From contig NC_052136.2 of assembly GCF_016086655.4 (NCBI RefSeq), positions 8,990,001 through 9,054,000 of the forward strand: 64,000 nucleotides of DNA. Direction: 5' to 3'. Within the stretch, counting starts at the first letter, position 1, and every line of letters begins with the position of its first letter. A program made the position numbers and the translations under genes. The stretch comes from Lepeophtheirus salmonis. Taxonomy: Eukaryota; Arthropoda; Copepoda; Siphonostomatoida; Caligidae. The notes under the pieces were generated by a model. The model searched no databases. It was not told where the DNA came from and was given only the letters and a program-made list of their open reading frames with translations. This document shows, in pieces, positions 24,231 through 36,655 of the stretch.

Positions 24231-25748
24231 TATGGGGTTTTCGACATTGTTCTTGCTTTCGAGTTCGATATTTGATGGTATTGAACTCATCCTTGTATCT
24301 TCATCTTAAATTATTGATCTTATCTACGTCTCTGTAATGAAGAACTAAGCAGCTAGATTATCATTTTTGTGTCCTAAAATAACAAGCTCCAGATCGATTC
24401 CTATGTACCATTCGTTATTTCAATACAAATTGTCAATGCCCTTTTTAATAATAACTAGCGTGTATCTAAATTTGATCAGTTATTTTAAAGTTTAATTAGT
24501 TTGTCGAAATTTGTAGCCCCCTTGGGGACTTAAAAAGCCCACACATTGACGAAAACAAAAGTTCATTAAAATAATAAAATCTTTAGTTTTCAATCATATA
24601 AGTTATTATATTCTTTATCACTATAAATAATGAATAAGTTTTAAGAGTCTAAGGAAAAGTGTCGTTTTTCATCATTTTTTAGCCTAAAAATGGAAATATG
24701 TCGTGTTCAGAACAAGGTAAAGAATCAATAAAAATACCTTTATATCAGTTTTATTAATCGTACTTTTAATTGGGTGTTAGTCTTAATAATTCGGAACGAA
24801 TTATTATAATCTCAGATTATTCTTATAACTGAAGATCCTAATAAAAGTTGAGATCATTTTTGGATTCTACCAACAAAGTTTAATTCTACTTTTGGCTTTA
24901 ATTTATTGGTAGAAATTTTGTGTTCGTTAGTGTTATTTTAAGGATTTATTACATAAAACTTGCAAATTTAATTTGAACATATTAACATGACTCCAGCCAA
25001 GTATTTCTTTGCCAAATTTCTGAATAATTATTTACTCCGTGAACCAGTATATATGCACAGATTATATAAATATTGAGATCTGGATAATTTGCTCAAAATA
25101 GTCACTGTGATTAATGAAGCGAAAAATCTAAAATCAAATACACATTATTTATTTAAACAATATGGAACAAAATCATAGATCATAAGATGTTTTTCTTTTT
25201 TGCAAGCACTCCCTTCCTGTCTATTGTTACTTATTTGGTCACACAATTTACATTATGTACATCGTAAATACATCACCAGCGGCAATTAAGCAACGTGCCA
25301 CTTCCAAAAAGTTCCCATGAAAAGGGATAGTTTAGAGGGAGGTCCGGATAAGTTAAAAAGCAAATCTTATATGTACAATGTACATATATTAAAGTGACTA
25401 TAATATCCTCCTTTCCTCTCAGACATACCCTTTTTTACATCCTGTCCGAGGGCTTTTTATAAATTCATAAAATTATAAGTTTTATGGTGGATGAATGGTG
25501 CATGTTCAAAATAGACTTTATTGAGGTATAAATTTTAAATTAATGAAATAACAAAATACAAAATATATTTTGTAAAAAGAAAAAAAACTCAAATATATCT
25601 TGAAAAATAATTAGTAAAAAAAGAAAAATCAATAAAACTTTTTAGTTTTCCTTTAATTGGTCAAATTGTCTGATTAAGTATAAGTAATCCATCTTACCTA
25701 GTAATTGTCTTTGAAGTCAATTTACATAAAGTATATTTCCTTATTTAG
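24231..25748. other. AT-rich non-coding stretch
   Basis: No gene. Contains a perfect hairpin AATAATTCG-GAA-CGAATTATT (24785-24805) and a TTTTTTACATCCTGTCC repeat arm near 25430. Confidence 0.5.
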
Positions 25749-25831
25749 GAACTATCAGGGCACAAACCCATGCACATTGAGTTCAAAAGAATAGTTTCTC
25801 CCGAGCGCGTTGTCAATTGAGCTACGTCGTT
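25749..25831 (-). repeat. tRNA-derived SINE head or tRNA pseudogene
   Basis: On the minus strand, GACGTAGCTCAATTGACAAC and then GCGCTCGGGAG resemble a tRNA 5' half with an A box TAGCTCAATTG (25814-25824) fitting TRGYNNANNNG. About 50 nt later GGGTTTGTGCCC stands where a B box (GGTTCRANNCC) belongs, with two mismatches. No clean cloverleaf or anticodon stem is visible, so it is not a functional tRNA. RNA polymerase III promoter ancestry is inferred. Confidence 0.55.
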
Positions 25832-25833
25832 TC

Positions 25834-28800
25834 ATAATGATACTTTATTTAGTGATGAATTCATATATTAATCTAACTATATAAAAAAGTCTACAATTTT
25901 CTGGAATATATATAATTACATTTTGCCCAAAATATTATTTGAAAAGCTATACTAAACTAGTACTTGTTATTTGTTGATATGATCGAAACTCTAAATATTC
26001 GATTAATGATTAATCTCATCTCCAGTTGTTTTTTTCATTTGCACATAGTAGTTACTTATAAATGAAAAAATTATCCATTCCATCAATTTCGGTGCTTGGT
26101 CTTTTCTTTTACAAGGGAGATTATCTAAAAAGAAGAAATATGATTAGTACTAATGGGGCTGAGATGTTAGTTACTATACAAAATGGCAACCTAAATTAAT
26201 TTCATTTATCCTTTGTTCCGTTGTGATTATATAGAAATAGCTTTTTGAAATAATTTTCTATTTGGCAAATAAATATTTTCTATAATTACGTACATTATTT
26301 GATAAATAATTAATTAAGATAGTCTAATTGCCTTAATTATTGAGTTCGTGTCAAGGTCCTTGTTTATTTCTTTATTCCTCTCCTTCCTTGTCATAGCTGA
26401 TATAAAGAAACGTCACGACAGTTATGCTGCTCTCCTCCAAAACATTCTTCAAGTTGTCTGTGTTAACATGTTGATTTTTTTTTTTTTTAATTTTCCCAAA
26501 ATACTCACAATTTTCATCACTAATCTAGGAACTCTTTATACCTTTTCTTTTTCACAAATGAGTCATATTTTAATCTTAACAATTATTTTGACTAAAATTT
26601 CCTTGTTTTGAATTAATAAAATTTTAAATATAAAATATATTTATCTCCAAAGGATTACAATTTAAATACAAATTATGTTCTAACAACCGTAAGTTTATAA
26701 AGTGTACATATAGTGTGAAAAAGACTCAAGATTGATGGAAAAAATAAAAAATAAAATGATGTTGATAGACTCTCATGTATCTCGAATTCTATGACTCAAT
26801 GCTCAAAAGTTTGAACTCGACCGAATTGGATAATATATCGCAAATCCAACACTATTATTTATTTATTTCAAAATATTAACCCACTCCTCCCTAAGCCAAG
26901 TGTCCTCTTTTTTTGAAAATTCAAATATGGTCAGCCTAACATATTATATGAAGATACAAATGTTTTATATAATTTGATCATTGATATGTATCATGATATG
27001 AAAGTTAATCTATTTTCTTTCGAACTGACCACATGATATTATGATTTAGCATGATTACAATTACTTCTCAGGATATTAATTGAGGGATATGAATATATAT
27101 TATCCATTCATATTAAAATTTCCCGTTAAGTGTAGCAGGATATAATATAATATAATCTAACTATGTAGATAATATTTATTTAACTAGACCACAAGTTCTT
27201 CATATTTTTTCCTTCAATAAAGTTATCAATCATAAAACAGATATTTTCTGTTATTTTTATTGGATCTACATATCTGTGTACATCTTTATGACGAAAATTC
27301 GTATGCATAGTCTGCTTTGGTCTACAAAAATAAAAATAAAAACATTTCACTTTGATTGGTGGGGCGTTTGAAAATTCCTGGATATTATTTATATGAATAT
27401 TTTTTTTGTTATTGAAAAATTATCCTCGTGAAGGATACAATCCTCTTAATAACATCATGTTCAAACATGTACCCTCTTGGATTTCTCAACACTATTATTA
27501 AGACACATTTACTCAATACTAAAGAGAAAGACAAATTGTCGTATATGTACATGATGACATTCAAAGACTTCATTAGGAAGACATTTCTTGAGAAAAGGGG
27601 CTTATTCAAGGTACACATATGTATCTATTGTCATTTCAATTTCTTCAATTTTTTGTTAATTGAAGTCAGCTGTTATGACCAATACCATTATGACCACCAA
27701 TATCAGAATGTGGACAAGACACATTTTCTTGATGAGTTTTTGTGGTTCGTTTAATTTTAGTAATTGTTCATATTTATACGTATCATATTTCACACGACGA
27801 TTTAATATGTGCAACATCAACATATGGGCCATTATTTCATGCGGGTGACAAACTATATATGATATATATATTTTTTTTTCTTCAATGTACAGTATACTCT
27901 TGGATTACGAGTAACATCTGTCAATTAGTAAGTAACTTTAACAAGAAAGTTATCATCTAATTACTTAAGAGTCTAGGACCAATTTTTTGGAGAGTCGATT
28001 AAATCGGATTATTTTAGACAGTTTTAGACTTATTTTCTCATAATCACGTCATTAGTTAACTAACATACTAATGCACTATGTGTCGATTTTTTTGTTTATT
28101 TTCATCTTATATTTAGTTTTAAACTCTGATTGGTATAATTCGAGTTATTAAGCTGTAAACAATTATTGAGCAATGATTGCGAAGAATTGGCTAACTACAT
28201 ACCAATTAATTTTGGGTCTATTTATTTGTTTATTTTTGGAAGACAAAGAAGGTAACCATGGTTCAAATAGGTTTTTATATCATAATAAAAAGTATCAATT
28301 TGATAGAATCCAGAAGAATTTCCTTAATAGACCATCAATGTTAGGATTACAACTTTAAAATATTTAACTTAATCGGCCATTCGTAGGACAAAATCAATAT
28401 TCCTGTTATACAATACAAAGGTAATTATTTAATTACATTAAAAACTGCATATACAAGTCAAAGTATCACTCAAGCAAAAATGAAAAAGGCACTAAATATC
28501 TTCACTCTTTTAAATCATTCTTAAAACTTATGTTAATTCTTTTCCATATCTTTAAACTTTTGAAAAAACAAACTCTGTACTGAAAGTTACAAAATCACCA
28601 CTAAAGAGAAAAATGAACCGAAAACCAGGGGATCACATTTGTACATACATATAAACAAACGTATTTAACTAATGTTAAAAGTTAAAAACAGATCTTCACT
28701 TTTTGACACATTAAGTTTAAATTTGAAAATAATTATTGACTTTTATACAAATTATAAAAGAATATTACGTAATATTTCTCCTTCACATAGATTATTGGTC

Positions 28801-30175
28801 AATTGGGGCAAAGTGACCGATTATTGGCGATATTACTATAAATCACTAATAACTAACATCTAGTAGTTATAGTTTTATTAACTTAATTCAATTTATAAAT
28901 ATAAAGTACTTTGCTTTTATATTATGTAGCGAAAAGGATGCCTTGTAAAGTAGTCATTAAAATATGCAACTTTTTTAAGGAACAATAGGAGTAACTCATT
29001 AGGGACTGAAACAAAGTACTCGTTATCAATCATGTTGAAAAGAAACCCTCCGTGCTGTGAAAAAAACCTCGCAATTCGAAGACGGCCTGGCCATAAGTAT
29101 AGATATAATATGCATGCATTCTACGACAATTTAAAATACAATACACTATGCATGTTTTGTCCAAATAAATTGTGTGTAGCATTTTACATAATATGTTGCA
29201 AGTGCTGATTTCTCTTTCACGGATCAGATGAATTAATATGTATGTACAATATATATTTGTTGTTTTGAGCCTTCTTGAGCATGTGTTTTGCATATTTACC
29301 TACATATAACATTATATGTAGGTATAAAATGAATTCAAGGTTACCATCATGCATGGCCGTCATCGTGATCCATTTGTTATATGTTTGTTTGTTTGTTTGT
29401 ATGTAACTATATGTATTATTCATCGTCAGCTTCAAAAATAAATAACAAGTAAACAACAGACAAACTACTTACTTTGTAGATAATAATTATTTGTATGTAG
29501 TCCTCATTCAAAAAATGAAGAAGAAAAAAAGGAAGCCCCAAATGGTATTATCTATTCACGAACTTGTGGAGTGATTAGGGGAAGGAAGAAGATATCGTGA
29601 CGTAAGCATGATAAGATATCGTTTTGTTTTGATTTCTTTCTTCCTCCTCCCCTTTCGTTTTTTAAGCCAAATTCCTTGACTCTTTGTCTCAGGGGACATT
29701 CCAGGCATAGTCAGGTGCAAAGGATTGTGTATCACAAGGTACACCTAATACTTTTTAAGTATGTATGTACCTTTGTTTGAAATTACTTGTGAGTACCTAC
29801 ATATTTATGGGTAAGGGCTGGTGACATATGTATTCGAGGAAATTTACAGCAGTACATGAATGTTCCTCATGAGTTGACTTACTTAAATGTACATAGGTAT
29901 AAATAGTAATATATCTGTTTGCGATATTTCGTTTTAATAGCCACCCTTTTCAATTTTGATCAACTACATATATGTATATTTGATTGGTTCTTGAAAACGC
30001 AAACTTAATGACAGTTGTTTTTTGTTTGTTTTTTCTATGATAAAATAATTCCATTTTTTTATTTATTTGGGAGAGACCGGGGACAGTTGAAACACTTTTT
30101 GCTTTTGACACAAACACTTGGAGTTGGTTTGACTTGGGGGTATTACATACATAGGCAACATACCCAGCAAATGTC
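25834..30175. other. Mostly AT-rich stretch with weak plus-strand exon candidates
   Basis: No firm gene. A pogo-like end (CAGTATACTCTTGGATTACG) lies at 27890-27912, a (GTTT)n-type repeat near 29383-29400, and a GAGACCGGGG repeat fragment at 30073. Exon-like frames at 26345-26470, 27428-27610, 28173-28358 and 28672-28863 are discussed separately. Confidence 0.4.
28173..28358 (+). CDS. Possible small secreted protein (61 aa), unknown
   Basis: ATG frame of 61 codons. Residues 11-22 (QLILGLFICLFL) form a hydrophobic core after a Lys-containing N-terminus, followed by EDKEGNHGS, so a signal peptide is plausible. The remainder is polar and basic (NKKYQFDRIQKNF) and ends RPSMLGLQL, with no cysteine after the signal. 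A possible donor, GAAG|GTAACC, occurs at codon 27 in phase 1, so this could instead be a signal-peptide exon. No polyadenylation signal or homologue was recognised. A frame this long is expected many times by chance in this DNA, so the case rests on composition only. Confidence 0.22.
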   Translation: MIAKNWLTTYQLILGLFICLFLEDKEGNHGSNRFLYHNKKYQFDRIQKNFLNRPSMLGLQL

Positions 30176-30670
30176 TGCTGGAGCATCCGCAGAATGATAT
30201 TTTGAGGTGGCTTGGAATTCTAAAATTAAATTAAAAAGTTTTGCAAAAAATTTGAAAAATTAAATTTTTTGAAAATAAAATTCAATTACTACAATTTTTC
30301 GAAAAAAATCACATACTAAATTTTTTCAAAAATCCGTAGTTATTATCAAAAAAGTAAATTTTTTAAAAAAAAAATCTAAAAATCCATAGCTATTCACAGA
30401 AAATAAATTTTTGGGAAAAAATTTCGAAAACTATATATTTTTTGAACAAAAAAAAAATTAAAAATTCACAGCCAGTCGCAAAAAATTACATTTTTTGGAA
30501 TAAAAATTCCAATCTCCAATTTTTGAATTTTTTTTCATAAATTCACAGCTATTCAAGGAAAATTAAATTTAAAAAAAATTTAAAATATTAAATTTTCTAG
30601 TAAAAAGAAAAAAATGCTTAATTTAGGGTGGGTACAGCCCCTCCAGCTCATCTCTTGCATATGCTTCTGA
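30176..30670. mobile_element. GC-capped inverted-repeat element, copy 3 (reverse orientation)
   Basis: GAGCATCCGCAGAATG at the left; GGGTGGGTACAGCCCCTCC at the right is the reverse complement of the GGGGCTGTAGCCC-type cap. The core is A/T runs alternating with AAATCCATAGCTATTC-like units. The right terminus is degraded. Confidence 0.5.
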
Positions 30671-31164
30671 GAGGTCATTGTAGTTATTAGTTTTTTTCAC
30701 AAATTCTATTTTCATGCAACCCATCAAATGTTAGACTTTGTTATAAATTAAGAAAAATAGGAATATTTTTTGAGGAATAAATAATATGCCTTTACAAGGT
30801 GTGGAATTATGAACTTTCAATGTACTTATTATAGCAGATTAAGATATAATAAGGTTTATATTATAGATCGTAGATAAGATAAATTAATTTTACAGGCATT
30901 TCAGAGCTCTACCTTGCTCAACATATACGATTATTATGGAGAAAAAATGTATATTATATAATAAAAAAGATTAAACAATACAAGGAAACCGTATCCACTA
31001 GCTGCAAATTTAATATTACTAAGTTAATTGTCATTTCTGGATTTTTAAACGGATTAATTCGAATTATATATATAAATACTTATTTTTTTGATTTTGTTGA
31101 TGAATATAAAAAAATTTCAAACACTCGATAGATTGCAAAACCTCCGCTGAAAGTCAAATGGAGA
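30671..31164. other. AT-rich spacer between two related elements
   Basis: Nothing recognisable. Confidence 0.5.
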
Positions 31165-31511
31165 AATGCACAGGAATGGGCTGGAGGTGTTGTAGTCCCC
31201 TCCTAAATTAAGGAAGTTTTTCTTTTCACAAGAATTAAATATTTGAAATTTAATTCTTGAAATAATTTTCTAAAAAATATAAATTTTTCTATGGATTTTT
31301 GCAGTTTTTTTGTTCAAAAAGTTTAATATTAAAAATGGGGTCTTAAAAATATAATTTTTTGAGAATATCTATGGATTTTGGAAAAATTTTTATAAAGAAA
31401 TTAACATTTGAATTTGTTTTTGAAAAATGTAATTTATCAATTTTTTTTTTTCAAAAATTTCTAAAAAGCATGCCCCCCCCCTCCTGCAATATAATCTTGC
31501 GGCCGCCCAGA
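31165..31511. mobile_element. GC-capped inverted-repeat element, copy 4
   Basis: GGGCTGGAGGTGTTGTAGTC then CCCTCC at the left; CCCCCCCCTCCTGC and GCGGCCGCCCAG at the right. AT-rich core with TATGGATTTT units. The 75-codon frame at 31359-31586 overlaps the core and is not a gene. Confidence 0.5.
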
Positions 31512-33584
31512 TGTATTTTAATTTATTCCAAAGTTATGGTCAATTATGCTTTTTTAAACGTTTTGTGTTACCCTGAGCTTATATAATTTAATGGCCTCTT
31601 ACTGTGACTTCGCATCAAGTTTGATTAAATCCCATTATAACTTTTGGCGTAATCCTGGTGACTAACAAATACAAAACCATAACCTTCGTTCAACTTCGCT
31701 GGTAGAGGTAAAACAACTGTTTTTTACACAAGAAAATGACAACAAAGTTTCGTTATAAAGACTCTCCGACCCAATATCCCCAAATCGTGTTTTATTTCTA
31801 GAAAATAGAAGGGCAATTGCCCCTTCCCTCCTCTATGCGCTTCAATTCCTACAACTGTGATTTCTTTCTAATAAATAGTCTCCATTTTCAATCAAAAGGA
31901 AATCTGGAATTGGTAGCAAGTTTTTGTTGTAATTAAACGGGTACATCTACCATTCAGCTTCTTTATAGTTTGTAATACATGTAAATTAGTTTTTTTTAAA
32001 GCTATCTATTTTGGATGTAAAAAATTTCTCCCTAACGAATATTGCTCGTCAACCAAGGTTTCACTGTTCACATAAATATTTCCTCCCCAAATCAATTTTG
32101 TAATATTGACTTTTCCCTATAAATCAAAACATTTTCAAAGGTACAAAAATATATATGTTTAAAAAATAGGAAAAACTTAAAACAACATCTGTTGCATGAA
32201 TCTACTTATAACTACATTTGACTTGCATCCTTTTTAAATGTCAAAGACACGTAGTGAGGGCATTCATGACAAATGACGTGTACAAAAAACAACAAAAAAA
32301 AAAGGCACGATGCAACAATCAATGTTTTATGTACATATTGTATAAACAAAACACTTTCAGAATCAAAAATTGCTTTCATTTGGTCTTCACTTAATCCTCC
32401 TATTTTGATAGCCCATACATATCTATCTATACTTAGCCATGGGTAGTTCTGTGTCGAGTTTCATTGGATATTCACCTGCTGTGTTTTAATATTAAAAATA
32501 AAAAAATAAATAATGTACCTGTTTGAAAACAACTAGAAAATTTATTAAAAAATGTAATGAATTACGAGATTCTTATCCATGTTGTATATACTCATATTAG
32601 AATCTCGGAGGAATTATTATTATTATTATTGAAAGAATGTCTGGCAGAAATCAAGGAGCACACTTTTCTTGTCCATTGCATTTTAAGCGTTTGTACATAG
32701 TGCTAGACAAATTCACTTTACATAGAAGGTGGTTCAGAATTAGAGTACCATCAACCGAATAAAATTAATCATTATTCTGGTGACGATAACAATATTTTCG
32801 TACCGGAATCGGTATTAATGTAAATATCGTTATTGAAGTACTTTTCGTAAAATTATATTTTAAAAATGTTGTAAGAGGCTATTTACATACGCTTATTTGC
32901 TTGGGGTGGGTTTTAGCTAAGAAATTTGTGGACTTTATTTAAAAAAATAATATTTGTATTCATGTTTTTTTTATAAAGAACTTTTTTGTTTAGAGAAGGA
33001 AGAGTTAGAAATTTAAGGGATTAAGTTATCGGCAGACCAATTTTTTATGATGTTAAACCGTTGAAAGTACTTAGTTTCAATACTAATTTAGTATAGCTGT
33101 GTTTTAAATACGTCAAACCTGGATATAATCATAAATAGTATCAAACATTACTCACATATTATGATTTATATTTGAATATTTATTAAAACTTTTTTACAAG
33201 TTTAATATTACATTGTCATACTACAATTGACAAATATATCCTTCAAATTGTTTGCCTTTGTTCTGAAAACATTATGGAGACGCCTGCCTACTCACTGACT
33301 TGCCGCAAGTATGCACATTGTATTCTGAAATTTGCCCATGTGGCCTCCACAGCTGCCCTCTAGGAGTCCTTGTTGACAGTGGAAACTTCATTGGGTTCCT
33401 TCTTGACCATACCTTATATAAATTTAATGATATTAAAGATAATAGAACTCTAATTATATATCACCTTGTATTATAGGAGTTTGGTATTTATAAAATATCA
33501 AAATGGATTTAATTAAGTTAAGAAATTGTATGTTTTTTTTTTGTTAGTATAAATAAATTTTATTAAAGATCCAAAAAATTAATG
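31512..33584. other. AT-rich non-coding stretch
   Basis: No gene supported. Has a (TTA)n run near 32616-32630. A GC-richer segment at 33275-33410 has no long frame. Confidence 0.5.
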
Positions 33585-34202
33585 CAGTCATACCTCGGAT
33601 TGCGAGAGGACAACTAAGTCGGGGAGGGCTTATGAGAGTGCACATATCAATTTAGATAGCATATGAATAACACATTTTTTGAATTTGTAGGTAGTGTTGT
33701 CACGATACAGGGACGTCAGAACAATTTTCTGAAGGGTATTCGTATTAAGGGTAGTTTTTTTATTAGAGGTGCGCCCGCCGCTGAGAGAAGAGGCTACAAC
33801 GAATAAAAGTGGAGATTTCAGCGGGAGGAGCTAGATCAGAAATTTGATTACGTCCATTTTCAAATTTTACCTACCTCAGAAATCAATCTGGTAGTGTTCC
33901 ATCATTGACAGGACCAAGGTTTATATGAAATAATGGAGCTGTATCTGCATGTTGAGCTATCAAAATATCATAGAAACATTTTAAATGCGTCAGTACTCCT
34001 GCATGACTATAATACGGGTATACCGTCGTAGTTTACTCGCTTTAATTATACCAAAAAGGCGTTACACTTCAGCTTATTTTGATTAGGTGCGTTGATAACA
34101 TTAATTTAATTCTCATCGAATGCATTTCAAGGAAAAAAGTTGAACATTCAATAAGAGCACATTTACTTTATGGGATATTACTCGTAATCCAAGGTATGAC
34201 TG
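33585..34202. mobile_element. 618-bp pogo/Tigger-like inverted-repeat element
   Basis: Left end CAGTCATACCTCGGATTGCG (33585) and right end CTCGTAATCCAAGGTATGAC then TG (to 34202) are inverted copies differing at about two of 22 positions. CAGTNATACCTCGG-type ends are known from pogo/Tigger elements. Lone copies of the same end lie at 3218, 27890 and 54242. The interior has no transposase frame. A TA target duplication is not clear at either flank. Confidence 0.6.
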
Positions 34203-36300
34203 ATTTAGTAGTTTTTATAATCAAGATTGGTGGTACATTCTTTAGAAATCCTACAAATTTGTTGGATTTAGTAAATCTTTTAATATTTTAAACAATTAAA
34301 TTTATACCTCGGATCAGTGGTAGTCTAGCAGAAGGGGCCAATCTTTCAGGGGCACCATATTCTAAGAGGCGAAAAAATTAGCCACTCAATAGAAAAATAT
34401 ATCAAATTTTTTAGTTATAGGCGTATATGAAGGTAATTCCATTCAGAACCCGCTCTAATTTTTTGCATAATCATAGAGTATGAAAAGGTTAAAACTCTAA
34501 GAAAAAATTGAAAAAGTCGAATTGGCAGCTTGGCTGAGGCGCCATTTTTAACCTTTCTCAATAATGTTTTCCTAGTACTTTTTACACAAGTGCTATATTT
34601 TAATAATAATTTGATTAAATCATTTGCTCTTGTAAGAATTTTGAAGTAAAATTGAAATTGTTTGAATATGAGCAAAGTTCCGTTGAATTTTGAGGATCCT
34701 TCAAAAAAGTCCCAAATGGGCCCTCGTGCGCACATAAGTCTAAAATTTCAGTTATAGTGTTTTCTTTTGTTAGGCTAAACAACAGGACCATAGACGAAAA
34801 TTCAGACTTTTATCAAAAAAAAAAAAAAAGATTTATATATGTTTTGCTCAATTAGTAAATTGTACTTGTATATTCGTACAAGTTTGTATTTCTTCGTTTT
34901 AAAATGCTTAATTTAATTATCAAACCAACCATTTGCACTAACACCTATTATTAATTGACACAATCATTTCCTTTTGATCTATTCAAATCTCGAATTTATA
35001 ATTTATTTATGAATAATATAACTATTTGAACTGTATAATATGACAGAGAATAGATATTTCTTGACCCTTCCATGTATGAATTTTAATTTGTAGGATTACT
35101 TTTTTTAATTGTATTAACTTCTTAAATTTATTCCATAGGACTTAAAATTAGAAGGCTCTTTCATTTTGACATATTTGTTACGTAGATGACTAATTGTCAT
35201 CAAAATAGACAAAAATTACATACTTAATGTTACGAATATCCATGGAATATTTAATTATTCTATTATAATCATTACAAGTCCCACTCTATATTACTCCTTT
35301 AAAATTATTCATGTCATGTTTAGATTGTTGCTTATAAAATTTGCTAATATAAGTTACACAATATAAAATACACTAAAAAAATCAATTTGAATAAAATTAA
35401 GAACGTCAAGGGACGCCAAATTTTATAAATCTGGTGAAGTCTATGGCGACCATATTTACACCTGCCCCTTCTCTTGTGAAAAATAGAGTCAGACGGACAC
35501 GGGCTCAGATTGATGATGAGCAAGAACTGACCCTACACCAAGTGTCCCAATTTAATATGAATGATGTCTTGGATTAATACAATTTTTTTTTACTTCAGTA
35601 ACTCCAAAAAGGTCGTGCCATCTTCTCTAAGTGAGAACTATTGAAGAGCTTCTTGTGACTTAAACACGTAGATACATCACTTGACATTACTGAATGGTAG
35701 TAAACTTCTTTATTTTAAAGAGCTAGAGCTGATTTAGAAGCATTTTGGTAGTTTGATAATCCAAGAAATGACTCTGTATAAAGTTAATTATCATGGATTT
35801 TTTTTTATTGTAGTGCAACTATCATAGGGTCAAAGAAATACCATTTTAAAATGTAGAAGAAGTCCTTTGTTTTAATATCCATCTCTTATCTTTAAAATGA
35901 CATTTATTTTCGTCACCTAGTGGACATAAGATTTGTAGAGACTGATATATATATATGTATATATTTCGCTTATCTTGTCACTGACTATTTATTTGTATGT
36001 CAGTCATATTTGATTTTGCAAAATGTGTTTTTTTTCTTTTCTTTTTTTAATTGTTGTTTCAATCACTGACGAGCTATATAAAATGACATTTCTTAATCGA
36101 TATGGATCTATACAAAGACCCTGAAAACATTAACTCTTATTAATTAAGGGTTTATGGGTTAATAGATATATAAAAGAGGGACAGTTGCATGTAATCTCAG
36201 TATTGACGCATTTGTAACGGTACTGAACTAGATAAATCGATGTTAGCGATTATAGTGTCTTTAAAATATTGAATTGCCGATGATTTAATTCCCGAAATTT
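34203..36300. other. Mostly AT-rich stretch
   Basis: No firm gene apart from the exon-like frame at 35443-35577. A 106-codon minus frame (34415-34735) shows no domain and is near chance length. Confidence 0.45.
35443..35577 (+). CDS. Exon-like short frame, 44 codons, unknown
   Basis: Frame starting MATIFTPAPSLVKNRV and ending QFNMNDVLD before TAA. It is open upstream to 35401, giving 58 codons in all. Base composition (about 45% G+C) and balanced residue use stand out from the surrounding AT-rich DNA, as expected of a coding exon. A terminal exon with acceptor AATTAAG| (35401) or GTCAAG| (35410) is possible, but both lack a good pyrimidine tract. No polyadenylation signal follows. It could be a small gene, the last exon of a plus-strand gene, or a transposon remnant; no family recognised. 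Confidence 0.25.
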   Translation: MATIFTPAPSLVKNRVRRTRAQIDDEQELTLHQVSQFNMNDVLD

Positions 36301-36655
36301 TGAGGTAGGCTCCTTCCCTCCCCAAAAAGATGTCATTTGAAAAAAATATTATTGAAAATTGTTTTTTGTAAAAAAAAGTAGGTTTTGTGTTTCAAAATTT
36401 CCAAAAAAGTTTAATTTTTTGGGGAAAAAATTTCAAAAGACCACAGCTGTTCATTAAATTTTATAAAAAATATTGTTGAAAAATGTAATGTTTATGAAAA
36501 ATATATATTCACTAAAAAGTTTAATTTTTTTGGATAAAAAATTCAAAAATCCATTATTATTTAGAGAAAATTATTTTTAATTTGGATATTAGAGGGAGGG
36601 GGCTACAGCCAGGTCCATCCCACCCATTTAGGGACCCCTTGATATCTCAATATCC
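36301..36655. mobile_element. GC-capped inverted-repeat element, copy 5 (reverse orientation)
   Basis: GGCTCCTTCCCTCCCC at the left and GAGGGGGCTACAGCC near 36595-36611, with A/T runs and AAATCCATTATTATTT-type core units. Termini are degraded. Confidence 0.45.
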
